DNA of 64,000 nucleotides from Cellvibrionaceae bacterium (GTDB lineage Bacteria > Pseudomonadota > Gammaproteobacteria > Pseudomonadales > Cellvibrionaceae). The notes beneath the pieces were generated by a model that was given only the letters and a program-made list of their open reading frames with translations, ran no database searches and was not told where the DNA came from. Shown here piece after piece: positions 1 to 7,637 of the stretch (within the stretch, counting starts at the first letter, position 1; each line of letters opens with the position of its first letter). The DNA is taken from positions 496,001-560,000 of the forward strand of contig JAGKWU010000001.1 in the NCBI GenBank assembly GCA_021151695.1. The letters are read 5' to 3'. Both the position numbers and the translations under genes were made by a program.

Positions 1-11
1 GGTCACACCAT

Positions 12-959
12 ATGAAATTTACCCTGCGCCAATTGGAAGTGCTGGTGGCCATAGGCCGCGAAAGCAGCGTATCGCGCGCCGCGGAAGCCTTGTCTATGAC
101 CCAATCCGCCACCAGTATGGCGTTGGCGGAACTGGAGCGGCAGTTCAACACCCGGCTGTTTGATCGCCAGGGCAAACGCCTGCAACTCAATACCGAAGGA
201 CGTGAGCTCCTGCCCCGAGCAATGGAATTGCTGGATCGCGCCCAGGAGCTGGAAGCACTATTAGAAGGTAATGCTGGTGCTGGCTCCCTGCGTATAGGCG
301 CCACTCTTACTATTGGAAATTATCTTGCAACATTGCTAATTGGCGATTACATGCGCAAGAATCCCGGTAGCCGGGTTGAACTCGCGGTACAAAACACCTC
401 TGCCATCGTTGAGCAGGTGGCGCACTTTCGGCTGGATTTCGGCATGATTGAAGGCGACAGCCATCATCCCGACCTGCTGATTACGCCCTGGGTAGATGAT
501 GAATTGGTGATCTTTGCCGCCCCTGACCACCTCCTCGCCCACAAACCTGATCTGCAATTACAAGATTTGGCCAACGAAGCCTGGATTCTGCGCGAGCGAG
601 GCTCTGGCACCCGCCAGGTATTCGATGCTGCCCTTCGCCATCAGCTTACCAACCTCAATATAAAGCTGGAGCTGGAACATACCGAGGCTATCAAGCGCGC
701 CGTGGAATCCGGGTTGGGCATTAGCTGTATCTCCAGACTGGCCCTAAAAGACGCTTTCAAACGCGGCAGTCTGGTACCACTTGAAATTGCCGGGCTCGAT
801 CTTAAACGCCAGTTCAACTTTGTTATTCATAAGCAAAAATATTTAACGGGTGGAATCTCTGCCTTCCTCGCGCTTTGCCGTGAGGTTACCGAAAATGTGG
901 ATCGCAGCGACCTGATCATTATGCGCCGCCCCGATGGCCAACCCGTCCAATACCGCTGA
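12..959 (+). CDS. LysR-family transcriptional regulator
   Basis: A 315-residue LysR-type regulator, the usual length for the family. The first 60 or so residues form the winged helix-turn-helix (start MKFTLRQLEVLVAIGRE, then SRAAEALSMTQSATSMALAEL). From about residue 90 the periplasmic-binding-protein-like effector domain follows, with the typical 'GSGTRQVFD' ligand-loop motif. The frame closes with TGA at 957-959. The start lies 11 bases from the window edge, so its ribosome-binding site and any divergent target are out of view. The N-terminal half resembles the CysB/CbbR/YeiE branch, but the effector cannot be named from sequence. It may control a gene left of the window rather than the solute-binding-like pair to its right. 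Confidence 0.9.
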   Translation: MKFTLRQLEVLVAIGRESSVSRAAEALSMTQSATSMALAELERQFNTRLFDRQGKRLQLNTEGRELLPRAMELLDRAQELEALLEGNAGAGSLRIGATLTIGNYLATLLIGDYMRKNPGSRVELAVQNTSAIVEQVAHFRLDFGMIEGDSHHPDLLITPWVDDELVIFAAPDHLLAHKPDLQLQDLANEAWILRERGSGTRQVFDAALRHQLTNLNIKLELEHTEAIKRAVESGLGISCISRLALKDAFKRGSLVPLEIAGLDLKRQFNFVIHKQKYLTGGISAFLALCREVTENVDRSDLIIMRRPDGQPVQYR

Positions 960-1046
960 CAGCCAATCCTGCCAGTGGCCGATAAATACTCAGCTGCTAA
1001 ACTCTATTAAAGACATAACTAACAGATTGGTCACAGGACGCGCGAC

Positions 1047-1985
1047 ATGGGTCGGCAACACTGCTCGCTTTCAACCATCTGGCACAAGCTATTTTGCACC
1101 GGAGGTCGACGGATATTACTGGGATGTTTCCTGGGACTTACCCTGCAGGCGCCACATACGCAGGCCGCAGAACCTTTAGTAGTTTCAGTCAAAAAACCCG
1201 AACTAAAAAATAACAACTACCATCTCACCGAAGTAGACATTATCAAGCTTGCTTTGGATAAAACCCTGCCGACGGATGGCCCTTATGAGATATATGAAAT
1301 CCCCTCCATGAACCGTGCGCGGACACTCTCGGCACTATCCAACAATATCTACCCCAACCTAGCGCTGATGATGAGTTATGACGACGATGTAGTGGCGCAA
1401 AACCTGCTGAGTTATATTGATATACCTATAGACTTTGGAGCCAATAGCTACCGTATTTGTCTATTGCGGCAGGATTTGAAAGACGAAGTATCCAAAGTCA
1501 CAACCCTGGCCCAGTTGCGCAAATATACGTTTGGCGCTGGCATAGGCTGGCTTGATGTAAAAATCCTGCGACAGAATGATTTCAAAGTTATAGAGCAAAA
1601 CAGCGCGCAAAATATTGTGCGTATGACCAAGGCGGGGCGAGTAGATTTATTTTGTCGTGGGTTCGGCGAAATCTTTTTTGAATTACAACACGATGTCGAA
1701 ACTACAGGTTTGGCCTACGACGAAACTTTCGCACTCTATTATCCTCTACCCAAGTTTTTATTTTTTCACAAAAGTAGCACCAAAGCGTTTGATCGCATAA
1801 GGCGCGGATTGGTGATAGCCGATCACGATGGATCACTCAAAGACCTGTGGATAAAGAACAACCAACTCGGTATAGAAAAAAGCAAACTCAACAAGCGGCG
1901 GATTTTCCGATTGCAAAATCCATTTATCAAAAATCTTTCCAGCGACTACGAGCGCTATTTTTATGATCCACAAAAGGCTCAGTAG
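1047..1985 (+). CDS. Solute-binding-like periplasmic protein, tandem copy 1
   Basis: A 312-residue exported protein that looks like a divergent family 3 (amino-acid type) solute-binding protein without a transporter next to it. The N-terminus has a basic stretch, a hydrophobic core (LLGCFLGLTL) and a likely signal peptidase site near 'TQAAEP'. The body shares blocks with the next gene: NIYPNL, 'GAGIGWLDVKILR', 'AGRVDLFCRG' and the C-terminal 'RRIFRLQNPFI'. Its last 23 bases overlap the start of that paralogue, so the two are probably translationally coupled. No permease or ATPase gene is nearby, and similar stand-alone proteins often act as sensors or are uncharacterised. The ligand is unknown. 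Family assignment is by motif recognition only. Confidence 0.75.
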   Translation: MGRQHCSLSTIWHKLFCTGGRRILLGCFLGLTLQAPHTQAAEPLVVSVKKPELKNNNYHLTEVDIIKLALDKTLPTDGPYEIYEIPSMNRARTLSALSNNIYPNLALMMSYDDDVVAQNLLSYIDIPIDFGANSYRICLLRQDLKDEVSKVTTLAQLRKYTFGAGIGWLDVKILRQNDFKVIEQNSAQNIVRMTKAGRVDLFCRGFGEIFFELQHDVETTGLAYDETFALYYPLPKFLFFHKSSTKAFDRIRRGLVIADHDGSLKDLWIKNNQLGIEKSKLNKRRIFRLQNPFIKNLSSDYERYFYDPQKAQ

Positions 1986-2856
1986 CTTGTGGAAATATTG
2001 GTTACTGCTCACGCTGCTATATGCCGGCTTATGTAGCGCCGCCCCCGAGGAAATGGTTATTTCCCATCGTCTTGCCGAAACCAGCAATGACAAACGCGAA
2101 GCCTACAATATTGCCCTCTTACATCTGGCCATGGAAAAAACCAGGGATAAATACGGTCCCTACCGCATGCAAAGTATCCCGCAAATGAACACTCCCCGCT
2201 CACTTTATGCGGCGAGCCTGAATATCTATCCCAATCTCGTATTGGAAATCAGCTACGACGAAAGTCACGTTAAAAAAGGTGATCTGACCTATGTAAATTT
2301 TCCGGTAGATCTCGGCGTGGTAGGCATGCGGGTATGCTTTGTTAATCAAGCACTGAAGGAAGAAATTAGCAGAGTAAAAACACTGGAGGAGTTAAAAAAA
2401 TACAGTATAGGGCAAGGCGTTGGTTGGGCTGATACGACTATTTTACGCGCCAATGGCTTTAAAGTTATCGAGGTGGCAACTTATGAAGGCTTGTTCAAAA
2501 TGGTCAGCGCCGGCCGCGTCGATCTCTTCTGTCGTGGCGCCAACGAAATTTTTGACGAATACAACACCTTTAAATACTTACAGGGCTTGGCCGTCGACGA
2601 GTCTTTCGCCATAGTTTATCCACTGCCGCGCTTTTATTACATTTCATCGCACAATTTGCTCGCCAAGGCGCGTATTGAGGAGGGACTGCAGATCGCTTAT
2701 CTCGACGGCAGCCTTATGCAGCTTTGGTCAGCGCATTACGCTGACAGTCTCAGCTTTGCTCACCTCAAGCAGCGCCGCATTTTTCGCATTCAAAACCCGT
2801 TGATTACCAAGCTGTCCAAAGATTATGAAAAGTACTTTTACAACCCCTTCAAATAA
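1963..2856 (+). CDS. Solute-binding-like periplasmic protein, tandem copy 2
   Basis: A 297-residue paralogue of the preceding gene. It starts inside that gene's last codons (ATG at 1963, 23-base overlap), and the N-terminus from this ATG is a good signal peptide (hydrophobic WKYWLLLTLLYAGL, cleavage near 'CSAAPEE'). Shared blocks are 'SLNIYPNLVLEISYDES', 'GQGVGWADTTILRANGFKV', 'SAGRVDLFCRGANEIFDEY', 'YPLPRFYYI' and 'RRIFRIQNPLITKLS'. Conservation runs along the full length, which points to tandem duplication. A third, broken member lies at 6940-7485. The stand-alone context gives no substrate. The gene ends about 40 bases from the convergent DUF3106 gene, and no clear hairpin terminator is visible between them. 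Confidence 0.75.
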   Translation: MIHKRLSSLWKYWLLLTLLYAGLCSAAPEEMVISHRLAETSNDKREAYNIALLHLAMEKTRDKYGPYRMQSIPQMNTPRSLYAASLNIYPNLVLEISYDESHVKKGDLTYVNFPVDLGVVGMRVCFVNQALKEEISRVKTLEELKKYSIGQGVGWADTTILRANGFKVIEVATYEGLFKMVSAGRVDLFCRGANEIFDEYNTFKYLQGLAVDESFAIVYPLPRFYYISSHNLLAKARIEEGLQIAYLDGSLMQLWSAHYADSLSFAHLKQRRIFRIQNPLITKLSKDYEKYFYNPFK

Positions 2857-2897
2857 TTCATCAGCCTTTACAAATATCTTCTATTAAGACAGTCCTT

Positions 2898-3413
2898 TTA
2901 TTGCGATGAATCTTTGGGCAACTTACGGTTACGCATAATGCGCTCACGCAATGCCTTGCGCTCATCAGGGCTCATGTTTTTAAATATCTCGCGGCGCTTT
3001 TCTTTTTGCTCTGGCGTCAGCGCCTGCCAGCGTTGACGCATTACCTGCTTTTGTCCTTCTGGTAACTGTTGAAACCACTCAAGACGTTTGCGAACTTCCG
3101 CCTTCTCCGTCGGTGACAAATTATTAAACGCTTTGTAGCGTTTACGAAGCTGCTCTTTTTGTTCTGGCGGTAAATTTTTCCAGGCTTCAAACCGCTGCAT
3201 CACCTTTTGTTGCTGCGCAGGGGGCATATGCGAAAACTTCTCTGCTTTTTGCACTAGCTGTACGCGGCGCTCGGCGGGTAATTGATCCCATTTACCATCA
3301 AATGCAGTGAGCACCTGACGTTGCTCAGGCGTAAGTTGTTTCCAGCTTGGTGCCGTCTCTGCATAAAGGGATTGGCTGATGATTAGCATCAATGCCAGGC
3401 AAAGAAATCTCAT
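2898..3413 (-). CDS. DUF3106 family exported protein
   Basis: A 171-residue protein with a signal peptide (MRFLCLALMLIISQSLYA) followed by a highly charged helical body. The body repeats a short motif of the type L-[ST]-P-E-[QE]-[RK] about every 20 residues ('LTPEQRQVLTAF', 'LPPEQKEQLRKR', 'LSPTEKAEVRKR', 'LTPEQKEKRREIF', 'MSPDERKALRERI'). This pattern defines DUF3106, which has no established biochemical function. The start codon overlaps the stop of the upstream gene by four bases (ATGA). It is the last gene of a four-gene minus-strand set that begins with an ECF sigma factor, which suggests an envelope-stress-type unit; that role is inference. Confidence 0.85.
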   Translation of the reverse strand: MRFLCLALMLIISQSLYAETAPSWKQLTPEQRQVLTAFDGKWDQLPAERRVQLVQKAEKFSHMPPAQQQKVMQRFEAWKNLPPEQKEQLRKRYKAFNNLSPTEKAEVRKRLEWFQQLPEGQKQVMRQRWQALTPEQKEKRREIFKNMSPDERKALRERIMRNRKLPKDSSQ

Positions 3414-3757
3414 AGTGTCGCCCCCTTGTGAGATGCAGTTGCTGCGGAAGATTTATTGGTTGCCTTCAAATCGGCATTTTTCATATTGCCCTGTTCCGGC
3501 ACAGATTTATCGGATGCAGATTTAACCAATGAAGATTTAACAACAGTATCTTTCGCAGGCTGTTCAGCTTCAGCCTGTTCTTTGGACGCAATGGCCTCGT
3601 CAAGCTCTAGTGGGTCCACCACCTCACCATTTTCATCACTGTAGTCGGCCATGTACTCCCAAAACTCTTGCGAAGGCGCAGCCGCATATACCACGGGCGA
3701 CACAAATAACAGCAGCCACCAAAACCAATACCTAGGCATCTTCATCCTCCAGTGCAA
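3410..3757 (-). CDS. Small exported or anchored linker protein
   Basis: A 115-residue protein that I do not recognise by name. The frame begins MHWRMKMPRYWFWWLLLFVSPVVYA, and ATG codons at residues 1, 5 and 7 are all possible starts. A hydrophobic signal segment with a plausible cleavage after VVYA leads into a short acidic part ('ADYSDENGEVVDPLELDEA'). The rest is low-complexity and rich in Lys, Ser and Ala. The start overlaps the end of the DUF3619-type gene and the stop overlaps the DUF3106 start by four bases, so it is a firm member of the sigma-factor operon. It occupies the place where related operons often carry a small poorly conserved membrane protein. Confidence 0.6.
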   Translation of the reverse strand: MHWRMKMPRYWFWWLLLFVSPVVYAAAPSQEFWEYMADYSDENGEVVDPLELDEAIASKEQAEAEQPAKDTVVKSSLVKSASDKSVPEQGNMKNADLKATNKSSAATASHKGATL

Positions 3758-4064
3758 TCAGCATGTCCAGATCATCCAGCTCCTGTGCGCTGGGAGGAAC
3801 CTCAAGTGCAGCCACCTCATCCGAATCCAATCCATCGCTATGAGAATGCCAAAAGGAAGGCACCAATAGAACCGCAGTTATCGCAGCAGCCGCTGCTCCC
3901 AAGGCTAGCCATTTAGCAGATCCCGAGCGGGTCTGTTGTAGCGCCTTGGCTCTGGCAGACTTCAAGCGTTGCTGCGTCAACTCGTCCAACTCGCCCAGGC
4001 TATTATCCAGGCTGGTGACAAGCTCACGGGTAAATTCGTCCGGCTGTTCCGGTTTATTGCTCAT
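3732..4064 (-). CDS. DUF3619-like membrane protein, partner of the ECF sigma factor
   Basis: The open frame runs back to 4142, but ATG at 4064 (MSNKPEQPDEFTRELV) is preceded by an AGAGGTG-type ribosome-binding site and gives 110 residues. The layout is a cytoplasmic N-terminus with the helix 'ELDELTQQRLKSARAKALQ', one transmembrane segment ('WLALGAAAAAITAVLLV') and an acidic C-terminal tail ending in 'DMLIALEDEDA'. This matches the DUF3619 family commonly found after an ECF sigma factor. By position and topology it could be an anti-sigma factor, which is inference. It lies 34 bases after the sigma gene and overlaps the next gene by 26 bases. Confidence 0.7.
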   Translation of the reverse strand: MSNKPEQPDEFTRELVTSLDNSLGELDELTQQRLKSARAKALQQTRSGSAKWLALGAAAAAITAVLLVPSFWHSHSDGLDSDEVAALEVPPSAQELDDLDMLIALEDEDA

Positions 4065-4098
4065 AATCACCTCTCGATCTCTTTCACATGCCCGGGAT

Positions 4099-4671
4099 CT
4101 ATTCACCCGCCAGCAATTGCTCGCGCAGACTCTGCAACGCACGAAAATAGTGGGTTTTTACGCTGCCTTCACTACACCCCATGACCTCGGCAGTCTCCTT
4201 CACATCAAAACCTTCCCAGGCACGCAGTACAAAGGCCTGACGTTGACGAATAGGCAGCTGTTCCAATGACTGCAATACCTTGGCGATATCCCGCGTGCGC
4301 GCTAGCAATTCCGCAGGGTTCTGTTCACGTTCATCGGCAACCAAATTGAGCAAATCTTCTTCGTCATCGTCTTCCACTACAACTTCACGCTGCCAAAACC
4401 ATTTCTTTGCTCGCGCTTGCTGCCGATGCCAGTCCATCAATCGGTTTTGCAAAATACGTTGAAAGAGCAGAGGCCACTCAGCTGCTGGTCGCTCACGGTA
4501 GTACTGCACCAACTGCACCATGGCATCTTGCACAGCATCGAGCGCATCGGCAGGTATACGAGTAGTCATCAGTGCCGTGCGATAGGCGCGCTTTTCCACT
4601 TGAGCCAAAAACTGGTCAAGGCTTGGCGGCGAAGCGTCAGCCGCTGGAAATGTTAAAACCCCATCACCCAT
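4099..4671 (-). CDS. ECF-type RNA polymerase sigma factor
   Basis: A 190-residue sigma-70-family factor of ECF size. Region 2 spans about residues 20-95 ('AVQDAMVQLVQYY', 'WPLLFQRILQNRLMDWHRQ'). A variable acidic linker rich in D and E follows. Region 4 spans about residues 130-185 ('LPIRQRQAFVLRAWEGFDV', 'ETAEVMGCSEGSVKTHYFR') and holds the helix-turn-helix that reads the -35 element. It heads a minus-strand operon with the DUF3619-like protein, a small exported protein and the DUF3106 protein. That arrangement suggests an envelope-located signal releases or restrains the sigma factor. Its regulon cannot be predicted from this window. Confidence 0.9.
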   Translation of the reverse strand: MGDGVLTFPAADASPPSLDQFLAQVEKRAYRTALMTTRIPADALDAVQDAMVQLVQYYRERPAAEWPLLFQRILQNRLMDWHRQQARAKKWFWQREVVVEDDDEEDLLNLVADEREQNPAELLARTRDIAKVLQSLEQLPIRQRQAFVLRAWEGFDVKETAEVMGCSEGSVKTHYFRALQSLREQLLAGE

Positions 4672-5035
4672 TCACTTGTCCAAAATCGTGTTTAGCCATT
4701 TTTTTCCTGCCTGGCGCCTTACAACCTACAACGTTGGCGCCAGATTTTGGTTGACACTAAAGGCAATATTTAATTTAAGGAAAAATATTTTCATCAAAAC
4801 CGTCCTTTAATAAATAGTAACTTTAGCATTTCCGTCCTCAAAATTTCCGCATATACCGCTCCAATCCGGGAATAAAAGCTGTCCTTAGGATAGACATCAC
4901 AAAAGTGTGTTTTTACGGATAACCAAACCGAAGGTATTGATTAGTTTTATCCAATTAATTAAAAAAAATATCTACAAAACCGAATATTTTTAAGTAGAAT
5001 AGCCTCATAAACTATCAAATTAACGGAAAACTGTA
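4672..5035. other. Divergent AT-rich intergenic region, sigma factor / DAHP synthase
   Basis: About 360 bases between the divergent sigma-factor gene and the DAHP synthase gene, markedly AT-rich. A TTGACA hexamer is at 4751-4756 without a convincing -10 at the right distance. A weak plus-strand promoter candidate nearer the gene is TCTACA (4971-4976) with TAGAAT (4995-5000), spacer 18. I saw no aromatic-rich leader peptide, attenuator hairpin or clear TyrR box, so feedback control of the enzyme may be purely allosteric. Confidence 0.4.
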
Positions 5036-6109
5036 ATGACTGACATTCAAGTAGATGACCTAAATGTGGTATCGCAAGAACTGCTGATATCCCCCGCCGA
5101 ATTGAAAGCCGAGCTTCCGCTGAGCGAAAAGGCACGCGACGTTGTGACCAAGGGCCGCGCTGTTGTGCGCGACATACTTGATCGCAAAGACGACCGTATT
5201 TTCCTGGTCATTGGCCCCTGCTCTATCCACGATGTGGAAGCAGCCAAAGACTACGCCCAGCGCCTTAAGAAGCTGGCAGAAGAAGTTAGCGACACTATCT
5301 ATATAGTGATGCGCGTCTACTTCGAGAAGCCACGCACTACCGTAGGTTGGAAAGGGCTGATCAATGACCCTTACCTGAATGACTCTTTCAAGATACAAGA
5401 AGGTTTACATATCGGTCGTAAGCTATTGCTGGATATCGCAGAATTGGGCTTGCCAACCGCGACTGAAGCGCTTGATCCCATTTCGCCACAATACCTGCAC
5501 GATCTGATCAGTTGGTCCGCAATCGGCGCCCGCACCACGGAATCCCAAACTCACCGTGAAATGGCCAGCGGCCTTTCTTCGGCAGTAGGCTTTAAAAACG
5601 GTACTGATGGTGGCCTGACGGTAGCGATTAATGCGCTGCAATCTGTATCCAAACCTCACAGATTCCTGGGCATCAATACCGAAGGTCAAGTAGCCATCAT
5701 CCATACTCGCGGTAATGCTTACGGCCACGTGGTATTGCGTGGTGGCAATGGCAAGCCAAACTATGACTCCGTCAGTGTTGCACTCTGTGAGCAGGATCTG
5801 GCCAAAGCCAAGGTTGCACCAAACATCATGGTTGACTGCAGCCACGCCAACTCCAACAAGAACCACGAGTTACAAACTCTGGTTATGGAAAACGTGGCCA
5901 ACCAGATTGTTGAGGGCAACAAATCAATCATTGGTTTGATGGTAGAAAGTAATATAGGCGCAGGCAACCAGAACATCCCAGCCAACCTGTGCGACCTCAA
6001 ATATGGCGTTTCGGTAACAGATGCCTGTATCGATTGGGAAACCACCGAAAAGGCCGTCCGCAAAATGCGTGATGCACTGAAGGAAGTTTTACCTAAGAGA
6101 AATGTTTAA
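5036..6109 (+). CDS. aroG: 3-deoxy-7-phosphoheptulonate synthase, class I
   Basis: A 357-residue class I DAHP synthase. It condenses phosphoenolpyruvate and erythrose 4-phosphate in the first step of the shikimate pathway, in the cytoplasm. Hallmarks are 'VIGPCSIHD' with the metal-binding Cys, 'VYFEKPRTTVGWKGLINDP', 'SWSAIGARTTESQTHRE', 'GFKNGTDG', 'VDCSHANSNKNH' and 'GLMVESNIGAGNQ', all in the order seen in E. coli AroG/AroF/AroH. The length is close to the roughly 350 residues of those isoenzymes, and the N-terminal extension that carries feedback control is present. Which aromatic amino acid inhibits it cannot be settled by eye, so the symbol is a class label. A strong terminator follows 30 bases after the stop. 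Confidence 0.93.
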   Translation: MTDIQVDDLNVVSQELLISPAELKAELPLSEKARDVVTKGRAVVRDILDRKDDRIFLVIGPCSIHDVEAAKDYAQRLKKLAEEVSDTIYIVMRVYFEKPRTTVGWKGLINDPYLNDSFKIQEGLHIGRKLLLDIAELGLPTATEALDPISPQYLHDLISWSAIGARTTESQTHREMASGLSSAVGFKNGTDGGLTVAINALQSVSKPHRFLGINTEGQVAIIHTRGNAYGHVVLRGGNGKPNYDSVSVALCEQDLAKAKVAPNIMVDCSHANSNKNHELQTLVMENVANQIVEGNKSIIGLMVESNIGAGNQNIPANLCDLKYGVSVTDACIDWETTEKAVRKMRDALKEVLPKRNV

Positions 6110-6140
6110 GTTAATAACTTAACTCTATGATCCAAAAACA

Positions 6141-6168
6141 AAAAAGCGGCAATAGCCGCTTTTTTGTT
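6141..6168 (+). terminator. Intrinsic terminator after DAHP synthase
   Basis: The arms AAAAAGCGGC and GCCGCTTTTT flank an AATA loop and merge into a T-run. Placed 30 bases after the stop codon. Confidence 0.9.
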
Positions 6169-6438
6169 AAGCGAAAATCAGGTTTTAATTACTTTTTTGT
6201 GACAATAAACAAAGCACCCTCACCAAGAATTCTTAGCATTTAAAGTTTCTGCCTGATAAATTCAATATAACGGAATGCCAATCGCTCTGGACGCACAACA
6301 AATATAATGAAGTCGCCAACACAGGTGATTCCTTTGCGCAAATGGGATTAGCCATCCCAATCATTTCACAAAGACTCTGTGTTAGAACACTTCCGCATTC
6401 AACCACTCACCATCCTGAGTTTCAGCGGAGCAAAAAGC
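6169..6438. other. Intergenic stretch upstream of the 137-residue protein
   Basis: AT-rich DNA of about 270 bases after the DAHP synthase terminator. It should carry the promoter of the following monocistronic gene, but no convincing -35/-10 pair, repeat or RNA gene could be picked out by eye. Confidence 0.35.
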
Positions 6439-6852
6439 ATGGCAATAAGTCAATATGCCCAACAAACCGATTCTTCGCCGACACGGGAGTTCGGTCACCC
6501 GAGACAATTCGTCTCTGACCTGATTGACCTGGATTCTGTAAGCGTTAGCCAATTGCTTGGCCGCGATTACATCTTTATCCAGTCTCACGCCTTTAGCCAA
6601 TCACCAGCCAATAACCAGACAACTTACAATCTGTTAGAAATGCTGATTCGCCAGCTCGAACTGGCGCAAACTCATACTGTAGTTGTCACGCTCAAGCCTA
6701 TATCAACAGGAAAGCCCAGCTTCACCAGGCACGATCTTACTTGGTACAAAGGCAAGATTTGCCGCATCGAAAGCTTGCCAATCACCCATCAGGACCAATT
6801 GGAGTTTATGGATATGATTTGGCAATGCAGTACCTCTGCAGTGCCAGCTTGA
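6439..6852 (+). CDS. Hypothetical protein, about 137 residues
   Basis: The longest frame begins at 6379, but ATG at 6439 (MAISQYAQQTDSS) has GGAG eight bases upstream and is the better start. The protein is soluble-looking, with no signal peptide or membrane segment. The second half looks folded ('YNLLEMLIRQLELAQTHTVVVTLKP', a helix then a hydrophobic strand). I do not recognise the family. The pattern vaguely recalls small SOS or division-inhibitor-like proteins, but no diagnostic motif is present and I make no such call. It is monocistronic: about 270 bases of AT-rich DNA separate it from the upstream terminator, and its own strong terminator follows. Confidence 0.6.
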   Translation: MAISQYAQQTDSSPTREFGHPRQFVSDLIDLDSVSVSQLLGRDYIFIQSHAFSQSPANNQTTYNLLEMLIRQLELAQTHTVVVTLKPISTGKPSFTRHDLTWYKGKICRIESLPITHQDQLEFMDMIWQCSTSAVPA

Positions 6853-6886
6853 GCTTGAGTTAAACCTCTCCACACTAACCCTATTT

Positions 6887-6924
6887 GCCGTGCGCTCCCC
6901 CGGGGCGCACGGCATTTTTGTTTT
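6887..6924 (+). terminator. Intrinsic terminator, GC-rich hairpin
   Basis: The arms GCCGTGCG and CGCACGGC enclose a C/G-rich loop and are followed by ATTTTTGTTTT. It ends the 137-residue gene and separates it from the decayed locus downstream. Confidence 0.9.
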
Positions 6925-6939
6925 CATGCGAAGCTTACT

Positions 6940-7485
6940 CAAGCTGGTATTAATCTAATTATTCGTGAAGGCGATCAGACGCGCTTCGATCGGATCATTT
7001 CAATAGAAGATTTACGCAGTATAAAATTTGGCCAGGGGTTCAACTGACAGGATCCCAGTATTCTGGAGAGCGCCGGTCTTAATGTCGTGAAAACAACCAA
7101 AAACCTGGACTATTTCACATGTTGGATGGCGGGCGCTTAGATACCTTTCCCCGTTGGACTAGGTTTTTCCCAGCCTCAAACTTGCTGTAGAGCAACATTT
7201 GGGGCTGGTTTACCCGCTCCCGACCTATTTCTTTGTTTACAACGGGACCCGAAGCTCGCCAAAGATCTTGAAAATGAGCTCGAGGTCGCACTTAAAGACG
7301 GCAGTTTTGACAACTACTTCTACAATAGTAAAGAGGTTAAAGACGTACTTGAACGCGCCGACCTTCCCCATCGCAGGGCTTTTTATATCACCAACCCGCT
7401 TCTCCCTAAAACGACTCCATTGGACCGCAAGGAACTCTGGATTACTATTGATGATCTAAAGGCTCGCGCTGCGTCTCGCCAGTAA
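6940..7485 (+). pseudogene. Decayed solute-binding-like gene, third family copy
   Basis: No intact frame spans this stretch, yet three-frame reading recovers the same blocks, in order, as the tandem genes at 1047-2856. From 6940 one frame reads a GINLIIREGD-like block, then 'SIKFGQGFN', an in-frame TGA, 'QDPSILESAGLNVVK' and a TAG near 7140. Another frame supplies 'GGRLDTFPR', matching 'AGRVDLFCR' of the intact genes. 'GLVYPLPTYFFVYN' follows at about 7200. A further shift gives 'LEVALKDGSFDNYF', 'HRRAFYITNPLLP' and 'PLDRKELW' before a TAA at 7483. At least two stops and two frameshifts are present, and the 5' third, including the signal peptide, is missing. It is a remnant, not a functional gene. 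Confidence 0.8.
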
Positions 7486-7637
7486 AGCAGGCGCCAGGGA
7501 TTGGTGATTTTTCAACAATCTGTTTTAACCGAATGAAACCAGGTGCTTATGGCCTGGCCGCCATCAAGTAGGCTATAGTACAGCCCTCGCGAGCCTCGCT
7601 GAGGGCCAGGCTGCAGTTCAACCTTCGAGAGTTATCT

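Noticed and set aside
4751..4779. Strong promoter for DAHP synthase from the TTGACA at 4751
   Set aside because: No acceptable -10 hexamer at 16-18 bases and it is about 280 bases from the start codon.
7199..7459. 86-residue open frame in the decayed solute-binding-like locus
   Set aside because: Only its first 15 or so residues belong to the family; the rest is frameshifted and meaningless.
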